Of a DNA stretch of 64,000 bases, positions 52,653 to 61,902 are shown in pieces; position 1 is the stretch's first letter, and each line of letters starts with the position of its first letter. The DNA is from Lactiplantibacillus songbeiensis (lineage in GTDB: Bacteria > Bacillota > Bacilli > Lactobacillales > Lactobacillaceae), in contig NZ_BJDL01000010.1 in assembly GCF_005405125.1 (NCBI RefSeq), positions 62,001 to 126,000 on the forward strand. Reading direction: 5' to 3'. Position numbers and translations under genes: made by a program. The notes under the pieces are model-generated. The model did no database searches. It was given only the letters and a program-made list of their open reading frames with translations, and was not told the DNA's origin.

Positions 52653-53753
52653 ATGTTAGGAATTTCAGTTTATCCGACCAAAGCGCCGACTGAACAAAGT
52701 ATTGCTTATCTGAAAACCGCTGCTAAGTATGGCTTCAAACGGGTCTTCGCCAGTTTACTCGATGTTACCCCGGAGAATAAAGATGCCATCTTAGCACAAT
52801 TCAAAAAAGTGTTCACGGTTGCTAACGATTTAGGGATGTCTGTCACGATTGATGCCAATCCACGGCTATTTGACACCCTGGGCGTTGATTATCACCACTT
52901 AGGCTTGTTCAAGCAATTGGGGGCCAGTGCCATTCGGCTGGACGCGAACTTTGACGGCTTAACCGAATCAATGATGAGTTACGAAGATTCCGGTCTGGAT
53001 ATCGAATTAAACTTATCCGTTGATACCGGAAATATCAGCAACATTATGTCTTATTTACCAAACAAGCAACGGCTAAGCGGGTGCCACAACTTCTATCCGC
53101 AACGTTTTACTGGGCTAGACTTAGACTTCTTTACCAAATGTACCGAGAAATATCGGCAAATGGGCTTAAAGACCGCGGCTTTTGTGACCTCACAAGTGGC
53201 GACGACTGGGCCACATCCATTTAACGATGGTTTGCCGACCTTGGAAATGCACCGGGACTTACCAATCGTCGTACAAGCCAAGCATTTATTTGCGACTGGT
53301 CTCATCGATGATGTCTTAATCAGCAACCAATTCGCCAGTGATGATGAATTGAAACAATTGAGCCAGCTTAATCAGGACCAACTCAGCTTAGCGGTCGATT
53401 TCGACGCAGCTGCCACCCCATTGGAACGCGAGATCTTACTCGATCATCAGCATTTCAATCGTGGCGATGTCAACAGTTACAGTGTTCGCTCGACTTTTGT
53501 TAAGTTGCAGTATAAGGATCAATCGATTCCAGTTAACCACCCCGTTGCAACCTTGCAACCCGGTGATGTGGTTATTGGGAACGATTCATTCGGCCAATAT
53601 AAAGGTGAAGTCAACATTGTGAAACAACCAATGCCTAATATTGATCAGCATAAAAACGTTGTCGGCCATTTAGTCGCTGATGAACAGTTCCTAATTCCGT
53701 ACATCCGACCATGGATGAAATTTCGGTTTGAGGATGCGCAAGCTCATAAATGA
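52653..53753 (+). CDS. mupG: 6-phospho-N-acetylmuramidase MupG-like (DUF871)
   Basis: 366 residues. N-terminal TIM barrel (LGISVYPTKAPTEQSIAYLKTAAKYGFKRVFASLL) and C-terminal beta domain from about 235. This family includes MupG, which cleaves MurNAc-6-phosphate-GlcNAc taken up by the PTS. It fits exactly between a PTS permease and MurQ. GGGTTAAAGAG is a weak ribosome site. A terminator follows immediately, so the downstream murQ must have another promoter or depend on read-through. Confidence 0.85.
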   Translation: MLGISVYPTKAPTEQSIAYLKTAAKYGFKRVFASLLDVTPENKDAILAQFKKVFTVANDLGMSVTIDANPRLFDTLGVDYHHLGLFKQLGASAIRLDANFDGLTESMMSYEDSGLDIELNLSVDTGNISNIMSYLPNKQRLSGCHNFYPQRFTGLDLDFFTKCTEKYRQMGLKTAAFVTSQVATTGPHPFNDGLPTLEMHRDLPIVVQAKHLFATGLIDDVLISNQFASDDELKQLSQLNQDQLSLAVDFDAAATPLEREILLDHQHFNRGDVNSYSVRSTFVKLQYKDQSIPVNHPVATLQPGDVVIGNDSFGQYKGEVNIVKQPMPNIDQHKNVVGHLVADEQFLIPYIRPWMKFRFEDAQAHK

Positions 53754-53762
53754 CAGTCAGCT

Positions 53763-53800
53763 GGGGGAGCTGCGGCAATTAGTTGCCGTGGCTCCTCTTT
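53763..53800 (+). terminator. Terminator after mupG
   Basis: GGAGCTGCGGCAA pairs with TTGCCGTGGCTCC, then TCTTTT. Confidence 0.8.
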
Positions 53801-53834
53801 TGTGTCAAAGTGTGAGAGAACGTAAGCACCTAGT

Positions 53835-53990
53835 TTTTCGCTCCGGTTGCGCTGGATTGATGCTGGAACGTGGTGGCCACGTTTGCAAGCCAAGGAGCGG
53901 TCTTGCAAGCCGGGCTTTTACTAGGCCGAGAAAATCACTCGACTAAGTAAAATTTCACCACTGAGCATCATCCAACCCGCCCTGCGCTAA
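53835..53990 (-). repeat. Type-1b three-way-junction element
   Basis: Same plan with a different outer stem (GGTTGCGCTGGATTGATGCTGG against CTGAGCATCATCCAACC). P3 TTGCAAG / CTTGCAA; P2 TTTTACTTAGTCGAG / CTCGGCCTAGTAAAA. Confidence 0.82.
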
Positions 53991-54074
53991 ATTAGCGGTT
54001 ATAGCTTTCTAGCTGGTGATAGTCACCATCGCTTTTATTAACCGACACTGCCTGATTTTATGCCTAATATCAAT

Positions 54075-54335
54075 TAACTGGTTCATCATTGGAAATCAGC
54101 CATTCAACTAAATTTACTGACTAAGAAGATCCTCATTAACTTATAAATGTCCATTAATTAACGCCGGGCGGGTCAGAATTGGCTCAGTGGTGTCGTTTAT
54201 CTTGGTCGGTGATTTTCCGACTTAGATAAAGCCCGGCTCGGAAGACCGCTCTTTGGCTTCCGAACGTGGCCACCACGTTCCAGCCGATTCTGGCCCAACC
54301 AGAGTGGCAAATTAAATCCAACTAATGACTAAGAA
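54075..54335. repeat. Composite remnant: eroded type-2 plus full type-1 element
   Basis: Type-1 unit about 54155-54312 with P3 TCGGAAG / CTTCCGA and P2 TTTATCTTGGTCGG / CCGACTTAGATAAA. Upstream 54075-54120 retains only fragments of type 2 (TGGTTCATCATTGG...CAGCC...ACTAAATTTA). The right end matches the composite terminal repeat. With the type-1b copy it fills the 53801-54373 gap between mupG and murQ; I see nothing else there. Confidence 0.75.
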
Positions 54336-54373
54336 CAATCGCTTAAAAGCTAAACCCAAAAGGAGAAAAAATC

Positions 54374-55264
54374 GTGAAAAACATCAATCAACTCACCACT
54401 GAAAGCCGCAATCCGGCCAGCGCGCATTTAGATGAGATGTCCATTGCCGACATCGTCACCTTGATGAATCAAGAAGATGCCAAAGTCAGCCAGAGCATCC
54501 AATCCCAACTACCAGCCATTGCCAAGGCAGTTGCCTTAATCGTCGCCGCATTTAAAGCTGGCGGCCGACTCATCTACATGGGGGCTGGGACTAGCGGACG
54601 CTTAGGTGTGCTCGATGCCGCCGAATGTGTCCCAACCTTTGGCACCGACCCCGCCATGGTCCGCGGCATTATTGCCGGTGGTCAAAAAGCGATGACAGTC
54701 GCTGTTGAAGGCGCGGAAGATTCGCTGACTTTAGGCGTCCAAGATTTAAAAGACCTTACCTTAACCGCCCATGACGCCGTTGTTGGCATCGCGGCTAGCG
54801 GGCGCACGCCATATGTGATTGGCGCTTTAACTTATGCCAATGAGATTGGCGCAGCGACCATTAGTCTTGCCTGCAATGACCATGCCGAAATTAGCAATAT
54901 TGCGCAAGTGGCGATTGAAGTCACTCCAGGTCCCGAAGTCTTATCTGGTTCAACTAGATTAAAAGCCGGGACCGCTGAAAAGATGGTTTTAAACATGTTG
55001 TCAACGATTTCAATGGTCAAAATCGGTAAGGTGTATCATAATCTAATGGTAGACGTGAAACCCACTAACGAGAAACTCGTTATTCGGGCCAAACACATCA
55101 TCGAACTCGCGACCGGCGTTGATTCAACAACTGCCAGCACGCTGTTCGAATCAGCGGGGCACGACGTTAAAACGGCGATTGTGATGGCATTGGCGCAAGT
55201 TGACGCTACCACCGCCCATGACCGGCTCAAAAAAGCCAACGGGGTCGTTCGTGACGCGCTTTAA
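54374..55264 (+). CDS. murQ: N-acetylmuramic acid 6-phosphate etherase
   Basis: 296 residues, GTG start after AAGGAG. SIS sugar-isomerase fold: [22 protein letters not shown], then an S-G-S-T-R-x-K-A-G-T loop ([24 protein letters not shown]). N-terminal [16 protein letters not shown] is the conserved substrate-site signature. Splits the lactyl ether of MurNAc-6-phosphate to GlcNAc-6-phosphate and D-lactate, joining cell-wall recycling to glycolysis. Followed 21 bases later by a sugar kinase. Confidence 0.95.
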   Translation: MKNINQLTTESRNPASAHLDEMSIADIVTLMNQEDAKVSQSIQSQLPAIAKAVALIVAAFKAGGRLIYMGAGTSGRLGVLDAAECVPTFGTDPAMVRGIIAGGQKAMTVAVEGAEDSLTLGVQDLKDLTLTAHDAVVGIAASGRTPYVIGALTYANEIGAATISLACNDHAEISNIAQVAIEVTPGPEVLSGSTRLKAGTAEKMVLNMLSTISMVKIGKVYHNLMVDVKPTNEKLVIRAKHIIELATGVDSTTASTLFESAGHDVKTAIVMALAQVDATTAHDRLKKANGVVRDAL

Positions 55265-55285
55265 ATCAAGGAGGAATTTTTTGAA

Positions 55286-56176
55286 ATGGATTATGTCATT
55301 GGGGTCGATTGCGGGGGTACCAATACCACTGCCATCGCTTATCAATTATCCGGTCAGCCGATTAAAACAGTCGTAACCGGACCGGCCAACTTAATGGTCG
55401 ACGATTTACGAGCACTGAATAATGTCCGCAATGCCGTTCAAAACTTACTAGCTAAAATTGACGGCACCTGCCAGGCCGTAACTGTTGGCATTGCCGGCTT
55501 GCGCGCCTATCCGTTTGTTGAACGTTTTCGTCAACAAATCAATGTCCCCGTACCACAAGTTAACTTAATGAACGATGCACAATTGGCGCAAATCGCTAAA
55601 TTACACGGACAAGCTGGCTTAGTCACCATCGCGGGAACTGGCTCAGTAGTCATTGGGACTAACGGCAAACGGCAATTCAGTGCGGGCGGCTGGGGCCACT
55701 TGTTGGGCGACGAAGGCAGTGGTTATCAACTGAGTCGCCTCGCTGTACAACAACTCACGGCTGAGACCGATGCCGGTACGCTGTCGCCATTCAGTAAAGA
55801 TTTATTGACCCATTTAAAGTTAAACTCCGTCTTTGAACTCATCGACCATTTTTATCAATGGGACAAAGGCCACGTGGCGAAGTTAGCCCCGTTTGTTTTG
55901 GATCAAGCTGCCAAGGGTGACCCGCATGCCAATACTATGGTTGAGACGGCCACCACTGGCTTAGCCGCAACCATCCTACAAGCGCGGCGTAAAGGTCGCT
56001 GGACCGCAACTGATACCGTCAATTTAGCCTTTACTGGTTCGGTTTTAGAAAAGAATACGTTCTACCGCGAACATTTAATCCAAGCACTCGCAAAATCCGG
56101 GTTACCATTCAATTACTTACCCGTTACCCCAGAAATCAGTAATGCGATTGCGGCTGTCTATGCCTATCAAGCGTAA
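55286..56176 (+). CDS. BadF/BadG-type amino-sugar kinase (GlcNAc/MurNAc kinase-like)
   Basis: 296 residues. ATPase signatures IGVDCGGTNTTAIAY, VTIAGTGSVVIG and GGWGHLLGDEGSGYQLSR. The family includes eukaryotic N-acetylglucosamine kinase and MurK of Clostridium, which phosphorylates both GlcNAc and MurNAc. Here it would phosphorylate the free amino sugar released by MupG or taken up without phosphorylation. CAAGGAGG precedes the ATG; last gene of the cluster. Confidence 0.87.
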   Translation: MDYVIGVDCGGTNTTAIAYQLSGQPIKTVVTGPANLMVDDLRALNNVRNAVQNLLAKIDGTCQAVTVGIAGLRAYPFVERFRQQINVPVPQVNLMNDAQLAQIAKLHGQAGLVTIAGTGSVVIGTNGKRQFSAGGWGHLLGDEGSGYQLSRLAVQQLTAETDAGTLSPFSKDLLTHLKLNSVFELIDHFYQWDKGHVAKLAPFVLDQAAKGDPHANTMVETATTGLAATILQARRKGRWTATDTVNLAFTGSVLEKNTFYREHLIQALAKSGLPFNYLPVTPEISNAIAAVYAYQA

Positions 56177-56222
56177 AAAATAATCTCACTAGTCATCAGA
56201 CCAGTGAGATTATTTTTTATCT
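56176..56222. terminator. Bidirectional terminator of the kinase gene
   Basis: AAAAAATAATCTCACT pairs with AGTGAGATTATTTTTT. Confidence 0.93.
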
Positions 56223-56229
56223 TTACTAA

Positions 56230-56898
56230 TTAGTCAAAATAATCTGAAGAAAGCTTTTCAAGACGGCGGATCAAGCCCTGCACGCCTTGATCAAAACTAG
56301 CAAGGTCAATCTGAATAGGAGCGCAGACTGCGGCAACTGCCGCCCAATCTATATGACCATCTTTCACTAAGCTGGTTTGTAATTGTGACACTTGTTCGGC
56401 GGTGACTTGTGCTAAATGCTCACGCCCCCAAGTGCCAATCAACCCATTCACGGCCAATTGTTGACTCAAGCTAGCCTGCCACGTTGTCGGTGTCAGTGGC
56501 TTGATTACGCTTAACCGGTCTTCTAACGGTACCGCGGGGACTTCTTTAAGTAAGAAATCCTGCCAGCTACTGAATTGTTGATTCAAAATCGCATAGTATT
56601 GCCATGGCACTTGATACCCTGATAGTTGTAAAGTCTGCTTGGTTAACGCCGTAACATCCCAGATCTGCCCATTTTCAGGCGCAGTCGCTAGATCCAGCCA
56701 ATTGCCGAAGAACTGCTGCATCGTCTTTTGGACGACCACGCGTTGTCGTTTAGCCTGTGTTAAATGATAGCGAACCAATAGGAAAGCTTTGATTTTTAAC
56801 GGATCAATCGCCCGCGCTTCATGTTGGGCATGATGTTGTTTAAACTGCCGCACTATTTTCTTACGACTGGACTTGGCATAATGTCCCTGTTTGACCAT
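56230..56898 (-). CDS. Hypothetical protein
   Basis: 222 residues with a very basic N-terminus (MVKQGHYAKSSRKKIVRQFKQHHAQ), suggesting nucleic-acid or membrane contact, then a helical body without recognisable motif. No signal peptide or membrane segment. GAGGTGG precedes the ATG. Single gene between two terminators. I do not recognise the family. Confidence 0.7.
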   Translation of the reverse strand: MVKQGHYAKSSRKKIVRQFKQHHAQHEARAIDPLKIKAFLLVRYHLTQAKRQRVVVQKTMQQFFGNWLDLATAPENGQIWDVTALTKQTLQLSGYQVPWQYYAILNQQFSSWQDFLLKEVPAVPLEDRLSVIKPLTPTTWQASLSQQLAVNGLIGTWGREHLAQVTAEQVSQLQTSLVKDGHIDWAAVAAVCAPIQIDLASFDQGVQGLIRRLEKLSSDYFD

Positions 56899-56960
56899 CG
56901 TTAGGCCACCTCATTTCTGCACATTAATGTTACTTAGTTTACCGCATTTCAAGGGAAAAT

Positions 56961-56993
56961 AAAAAGTGCTCACCCATTTGGATGAACACTTTT
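56961..56993 (-). terminator. Terminator of amino-acid permease gene
   Basis: AAAAGTG-TCA-CCA pairs with TGG-TGA-CACTTTT on the minus strand. Confidence 0.8.
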
Positions 56994-56996
56994 GAA

Positions 56997-58358
56997 CTAC
57001 GCTTCCGTATCTGCTCGTTGATGATACTTGCGGAAATAAATAATCGTCATAATCGCTAAGAAAACGACCCCCACTAAAATCGAGTAACGCGTTTCTGGAT
57101 TAATAAACATAAAAATCAACGTTAACGCTAAAAAGGCTAAGGTGGCATAGTTTGAATATGGTGACAGTGGCATCTTGAACGGATGATCGGCCATTTTATC
57201 GGCATTCTGACGCCGAAATTCAATCTGGCTGATCAAAATCACGATCCACGGCACCATTCCTGGCAATACACTGGAACTGTAAACCATCACGAAAATCTCA
57301 CTCGCATCCTTAAAGAACATCGGTAACACCACGTTCAAGATAATCCCGATCAAGATCCCCGCTGAAATCGAAATCACGGCGTAAAACGGCACGCCATGAC
57401 GATTCAAAAGCGTCATCTTATGCGGTAATTGATGATTTTCAGCCAATGTATACGTCATCCGACTAGCGCTATAGATCCCGGAATTGGCTCCGGAAAGCGA
57501 CGCAGTAATCACCACAAAATTGATAATTGACGCAGCCGCGGTAATCCCAATCTTGGCAAACGTTTGGACGAACGGTGACCCAATCTGATTTAACTGATCC
57601 CAAGGGTAGATACTGACGATGACAAAGATTGCCCCGACATAAAAGATTAAAATCCGCGCAACCGTTGAACGGATCGCTTTAACTAACGTACTCTGCGGAT
57701 TTTCCGCTTCACCGGCAGTGACCCCAATCAGCTCAATCCCTTGATAGGATGCCAACACGATCGACAAGGCGAAGACAAACCCTTTGACCCCGCCGGTAAA
57801 GAAACCGTGGCGCCATAGATTACTAATCCCGATGGCGTGACCATGGTTCCCAAAACCGAATAAAATCAAGCCTAAGCCGACAATAATCATCAAAATAATC
57901 GTCACCACTTTAATCAGGGAGAACCAAGTCTCTAATGTCCCGAACATCTTGACCGAGATCAGATTCGCCACACATAAGAAGATAATGGCAATTAATCCTG
58001 GTACCCAGTCCGGCAGATTCGGCCACCAAAACCGACAATAGCCACCCAGCGCAATCATTTCACTCATCCCCACGACCACGAATTGGAAGACGTTACTCCA
58101 AGCCGTTAGATAGCCAAAAACCGGATGAATGTACTCAGAAGCGAACTTGGCAAACGACCCCGTATTGGGATCAACGTATAGCATTTCACCCAGGGCTCGC
58201 ATGATCAAGTAAAGAAACGCTCCCGAAACCAGATATGCGATCAACACTGACGGCCCCGTCCACTTAATGGTGGAACCAGCCCCCATAAAGAGACCGACCC
58301 CAATCGTGCCGCCCAGTGCAATCATTTGCATCTGGCCCGTACTTAATTTTCTCTGCAT
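56997..58358 (-). CDS. APC-family amino-acid permease (AAT type)
   Basis: 453 residues, 12 membrane segments. N-terminal family signature MIALGGTIGVGLFMGAGSTIKWTGPSVLIAYLVSG and GYLTAWSNVF. Proton-coupled uptake of an amino acid; specificity is not readable. The start is the ATG for MQRKLSTGQ, preceded by GAGAGAAAG; the upstream in-frame extension is discounted because the signature begins right here. Monocistronic with its own terminator. Confidence 0.91.
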   Translation of the reverse strand: MQRKLSTGQMQMIALGGTIGVGLFMGAGSTIKWTGPSVLIAYLVSGAFLYLIMRALGEMLYVDPNTGSFAKFASEYIHPVFGYLTAWSNVFQFVVVGMSEMIALGGYCRFWWPNLPDWVPGLIAIIFLCVANLISVKMFGTLETWFSLIKVVTIILMIIVGLGLILFGFGNHGHAIGISNLWRHGFFTGGVKGFVFALSIVLASYQGIELIGVTAGEAENPQSTLVKAIRSTVARILIFYVGAIFVIVSIYPWDQLNQIGSPFVQTFAKIGITAAASIINFVVITASLSGANSGIYSASRMTYTLAENHQLPHKMTLLNRHGVPFYAVISISAGILIGIILNVVLPMFFKDASEIFVMVYSSSVLPGMVPWIVILISQIEFRRQNADKMADHPFKMPLSPYSNYATLAFLALTLIFMFINPETRYSILVGVVFLAIMTIIYFRKYHQRADTEA

Positions 58359-58583
58359 AACTTTCTCTCTTTTCATTTGTAAAGAACAAGTTGCGATAAT
58401 CAACAACACATAGCTTCCATCTTAACTAAAATTTTGCTGATACGCAACTTGACTAATTAACGACGAGGCGGTCAGAATCCAGTCCTCATCCGCATTCAGC
58501 GTTCTTAGTAAAATTTAATCAACCAACGTCGACCATCGCTTTCGGTTATACTAAAGGTATCCTAAAACGAAAGTCGTGATGAC

Positions 58584-59039
58584 ATGGCAAATTACATCCA
58601 AGAAATCCGCGCCCTCGTCGGCCATAAACCATTGATTTTAAATACTGCGGCTGGTATTCTGCTTAACGACCAGCATCAAGTGCTCCTGAACTTGCGTACG
58701 GACACCCATAATTGGAGTCTTCCGGGTGGCTATCTCGAATATGGCGAGACTTACGCCCAAGCTTGTGTTCGCGAATACGAAGAAGATAGCGGCTTAAAAG
58801 TCGACATCGTGGCACCGATTCAAATCTTTGACCGCGGTGAGACCACCTATCCGAACGGCGATGTTACCCAGACCATTAGCATGCTCTACTTAGTCCGAGC
58901 AGTCGGCGGCCAGTTATTAGGGGCAGCCACTGATGAAACTTTGCAATTAGACTACTTTGACTTTGATCAATTACCCCCATTGATGAACCAGCAGACCGCT
59001 GATATGTTAACGGCGGCGCAAAAGTTTACGACAAATTAA
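58584..59039 (+). CDS. Nudix hydrolase
   Basis: 151 residues. Nudix box GGYLEYGETYAQACVREYEEDSG, with E-D in place of the final E-E pair; the metal-binding Glu residues are otherwise present. Hydrolyses a nucleoside diphosphate linked to another group; the substrate is unknown (ADP-ribose-like or 8-oxo nucleotides are possible). Monocistronic. Confidence 0.9.
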   Translation: MANYIQEIRALVGHKPLILNTAAGILLNDQHQVLLNLRTDTHNWSLPGGYLEYGETYAQACVREYEEDSGLKVDIVAPIQIFDRGETTYPNGDVTQTISMLYLVRAVGGQLLGAATDETLQLDYFDFDQLPPLMNQQTADMLTAAQKFTTN

Positions 59040-59083
59040 AAAAATCGCGTTCCCATTTAACTGCTGGGAACGCGATTTTTTTA
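59037..59083. terminator. Bidirectional terminator, Nudix and Crp/Fnr genes
   Basis: AAAAAAATCGCGTTCCCA pairs with TGGGAACGCGATTTTTTT around a short loop. Confidence 0.93.
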
Positions 59084-59653
59084 GACTTCTGGTTTCAAAC
59101 GCCGCCGAATCCGACTTAACGAGACTGGGGTAATCCCTAGATATGATGCCACTAATTGTAGCGGTACCCGCTCCAAAATATCTGGCTCATCAGCCTGCAG
59201 CTTTTGGTAGCGTTCAACGGGCGACAATGCCAATTGATCTAAAAAGACGTTGCGATAACTAATAAATCGCTCGCAGATAAAACGCGTAATGGCCGGCTCA
59301 ATCGTTGGATATTGCTGCTGAAGCTGAGTGAAGGCTGATTTCGATAGTGCCAAAATAGTGGTCGGCTCAAAGCTTTCAATCGAAAAACGACTCGGTTGGT
59401 CGAGGTAGAAACTTTCAAAAGAAGACACCAGTTGATTCTCAAAGAAGAATTGCAAGGTAATCTCCTGACGTTCACTGTTATGCCATAACCGCAACGCCCC
59501 ACTCGTCACAATGTAAATCTCCGTGGCGACTTGTCCCTCACTTAGTAGCGTCGTCCCCGCTGGCACTTGCTGCGGCACAAACAACGACTTTAATTGAGGC
59601 CAATGCGCCTTTAATTCAGGAAATTGCTGACCAAGATATGCTGGTAGTTCCAT
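59081..59653 (-). CDS. Crp/Fnr family transcriptional regulator
   Basis: 190 residues, ATG after GGGAGG. Cyclic-nucleotide-like beta barrel (about 25-110: LLSEGQVATEIYIVTSGALRLWH) and C-terminal helix-turn-helix (LQLVASYLGITPVSLSRIRRRL). No Cys residues for an Fe-S cluster apart from one, so it is not a classic FNR. Divergent from a quinone reductase gene with a perfect palindrome between; it probably controls that gene in response to redox or toxic ligands. Confidence 0.87.
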   Translation of the reverse strand: MELPAYLGQQFPELKAHWPQLKSLFVPQQVPAGTTLLSEGQVATEIYIVTSGALRLWHNSERQEITLQFFFENQLVSSFESFYLDQPSRFSIESFEPTTILALSKSAFTQLQQQYPTIEPAITRFICERFISYRNVFLDQLALSPVERYQKLQADEPDILERVPLQLVASYLGITPVSLSRIRRRLKPEV

Positions 59654-59667
59654 CGAAATTCCTCCCA

Positions 59668-59683
59668 CTTAACAATTGTTAAG
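59668..59683. promoter_or_regulatory. Palindromic operator candidate, Crp/Fnr - quinone reductase
   Basis: CTTAACAATTGTTAAG, a perfect 16-bp palindrome, 15 bases upstream of the Crp/Fnr start and 60 before the reductase. Fits autoregulation and control of the divergent gene. Confidence 0.55.
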
Positions 59684-59743
59684 GCACTCGTCATGACTAG
59701 TCGCTATACTAACGACATTAATTAAAAAAACGAGGTCTTACTT

Positions 59744-60334
59744 ATGAAAACTGTTATTATTTTTGATCATCCCTATACGGCCACTGCTGGCAATAATGTG
59801 CCCCATCACCGGTCATTTCTAGCTGCCTTACTGCAATCAGTCTTAGCGCAACTTCGCGCGGAAAACAATCAAATTGATCTGATTGACTTACATGCAGATG
59901 GCTTTAATCCAGTCATGTCTGCGGCCGATTTAACTAATTGGCGCCGGGGTCGCACCATTGATCCGCAAGTCGCGGATTATCAGCAGCGTTTATTAGCGGC
60001 CGACCGAATCATCTTCATGTTCCCAGTTTGGTGGGAAGTCATGCCCGCGATGACGAAGGGCTTTTTAGACAAAGTCTATGCCAAAGACCAGCTCTACCGG
60101 GCTGACAACATGCAAACCAAACTCGTCAAGCAACCTAAGATCGAGATCATCACCACGATGAGTACCCCTAATTGGGCTTATCGTTTAATCTTTGGCGCTC
60201 CGCTCGCCAAATTGTTATTCCGTGGGACCTTTTTAAAAACCCGTTTATGGCACTTCAAGTGGCATAATTTCGCGCAAGTCGAGAAAAAGTCCCCCGCCAA
60301 GCGCGCACAACTACTCAACCAATTTAAGCTTTAA
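59744..60334 (+). CDS. NAD(P)H quinone reductase, flavodoxin-like fold
   Basis: 196 residues. Flavodoxin-like FMN-binding elements: FDHPYTATAGN near the start, IIFMFPVWWEVMPAMTKGFLDKVYAKDQLY (the FMN/quinone loop PVWWxxxPAxxKGFxDxV) and a C-terminal helix region. Two-electron reduction of quinones or azo/nitro compounds. ACGAGG precedes the ATG. Probably regulated by the divergent Crp/Fnr protein. Confidence 0.9.
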   Translation: MKTVIIFDHPYTATAGNNVPHHRSFLAALLQSVLAQLRAENNQIDLIDLHADGFNPVMSAADLTNWRRGRTIDPQVADYQQRLLAADRIIFMFPVWWEVMPAMTKGFLDKVYAKDQLYRADNMQTKLVKQPKIEIITTMSTPNWAYRLIFGAPLAKLLFRGTFLKTRLWHFKWHNFAQVEKKSPAKRAQLLNQFKL

Positions 60335-60339
60335 GTGAC

Positions 60340-60368
60340 AAGGCGGCTGGAAAATTTCCAGTCGCCTT
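60340..60368. terminator. Bidirectional terminator, quinone reductase and GH5 genes
   Basis: AAGGCGGCTGGAAA pairs with TTTCCAGTCGCCTT. Confidence 0.85.
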
Positions 60369-60372
60369 AATA

Positions 60373-61635
60373 TTATGGTTTCCGTAACCCAGATGTTCCT
60401 AATTTAACTTGACCGTCCAGTCCATAAAATTGGCCTTTTTTGGACTGCCATAATGCGGGTTTCACGAACCGATACAGTTTCGAATTCCAACTAGTCCAAT
60501 CACTATTCAATAGACCGCCTGTATCCGCTGAATTATTATTCAAGCACCAATACGTAAAGTTCAACTTGTGTGTCTTGATCAACTTACGTTCGGCTTTCAT
60601 CCACTTCAAGTTAGAGCCACTGAGATAACCGCCCCATTCACCAAGATATAAGGGAGCCTTTTTATTAGCATGGATATAATACCAATTCGGCCGCCAATAG
60701 CTCTTCATTAGTGAATTATACGTAAAGTTACCTTGAACCCAGCTACTACCTGGCGCCACACTCGGACCGTAATCATGAATTGAATAGACCAATTGGCGCT
60801 TCTTCAACTTAACCGGATATTTCGCAACGCCCCGTAAGTTAGCTCCCCATAACGCATAGTTATATTGGGCCGACTTCTTATACCCGGTCGCCCACTTTTT
60901 TGGTGTCACTTGCACCCCTTCGACAAAAACGAGGGCATGCGGGTTAGCTTTCAGAACTTTATTCCCAGCTTTCGCAGCGATATAACGCCAATTATTAGCT
61001 GCTTTGGAACCGTCCCACTTGGCGTAACTGCTGTCAGTCACCATCCCATGGGGTTCATTCTTCAAGTCGTAGCCAATAATCGTATCGTTTTTCTTATACC
61101 GTTTGGCTAACCAACTCAACGCTGCATAGTAATCCTTGGTCGTATAGCGCCCTGCTTTCCACAGCGGTGCATTTTGACCTTGCGGATCACTCTTGGCACT
61201 ATGAATGTCCACAATCACCTTTAACCCGTCTTTTTGGCAATCAGCTAAAAACCGACTCCAGATTTGCAAGCTATTCTTGCCTTTTAAAGCAGCGTTCGTA
61301 CTGAGATTAATATTAGCTTGCGGATACTTCTTCTGCGACCAAGCTTTTAAGAGTTGGACCGAAAACGGCACTCGAATCGTGTTAAAGCCATGGTTAGCCA
61401 CTGACTTGACGGTCTTATCCAAGTTAGCCGTCCAGACACCGTCAAATGTATTCGTGCCGGTATTATAGCCGAACCAATTAACCCCGCTAATTCGAACGGT
61501 CTTGCCCCGGGCATCGACAATCCGATTACCCTTAGTATGTAACCAGTCTGACTTCGGCCGACTTGCTGCTTGCGCAGATAAGCCGCTCATCGCCAGTCCA
61601 GCAATTAATGTGAGTCCCAATGCTCGCCATTTCAT
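60373..61635 (-). CDS. Secreted glycoside hydrolase family 5
   Basis: 420 residues. Signal peptide with cleavage after ...SAQA (residue 23). GH5 barrel: HGFNTIRVPFS, acid/base Glu194 in DLKNEPH, nucleophile Glu333 in LGEWGG, substrate His/Tyr in SIHDYG. Endo-beta-glucanase or related beta-mannanase/glucosidase acting outside the cell. Strikingly Lys- and Trp-rich for the family. No carbohydrate-binding module or anchor. GGGGTGG precedes the ATG. A type-1b repeat sits just upstream. Confidence 0.9.
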   Translation of the reverse strand: MKWRALGLTLIAGLAMSGLSAQAASRPKSDWLHTKGNRIVDARGKTVRISGVNWFGYNTGTNTFDGVWTANLDKTVKSVANHGFNTIRVPFSVQLLKAWSQKKYPQANINLSTNAALKGKNSLQIWSRFLADCQKDGLKVIVDIHSAKSDPQGQNAPLWKAGRYTTKDYYAALSWLAKRYKKNDTIIGYDLKNEPHGMVTDSSYAKWDGSKAANNWRYIAAKAGNKVLKANPHALVFVEGVQVTPKKWATGYKKSAQYNYALWGANLRGVAKYPVKLKKRQLVYSIHDYGPSVAPGSSWVQGNFTYNSLMKSYWRPNWYYIHANKKAPLYLGEWGGYLSGSNLKWMKAERKLIKTHKLNFTYWCLNNNSADTGGLLNSDWTSWNSKLYRFVKPALWQSKKGQFYGLDGQVKLGTSGLRKP

Positions 61636-61677
61636 TTACAACCACCCCGTTCTTAAAATTCAATCCCCCACTGTTAC

Positions 61678-61830
61678 TTGCCGCTCCGGTTAGGCCGGAT
61701 TTGACGCTGGAACGTGGGGCCACGTTTGCGAGCCAAAGAACGGTCTCGCAAGCCGGGCTTTCACTAGACCGAAAAAAACGGCCAAGTAAAATTTCACCAC
61801 TGAGCGTCATCCAGCCCAACCTGCGCTAAA
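61678..61830 (-). repeat. Type-1b three-way-junction element
   Basis: P3 TTGCGAG / CTCGCAA; P2 TTTTACTTGGCCG / CGGTCTAGTGAAA; outer stem GGCTGGATGACGCT against GACGCTGG...CCGGCC. It lies about 40 bases upstream of the GH5 start, in or near its promoter region. Confidence 0.83.
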
Positions 61831-61902
61831 CTAAACTCAAAATTTTTATGCCAATACTACGCATACTTTAATGCACAGCTAAAAACAATCATCTAACAAA
61901 CC

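Noticed and set aside
206-61830. CRISPR array or REP-like short repeats
   Set aside because: The repeats are about 150 bp and dispersed singly over 60 kb, with no regular spacers and no cas genes.
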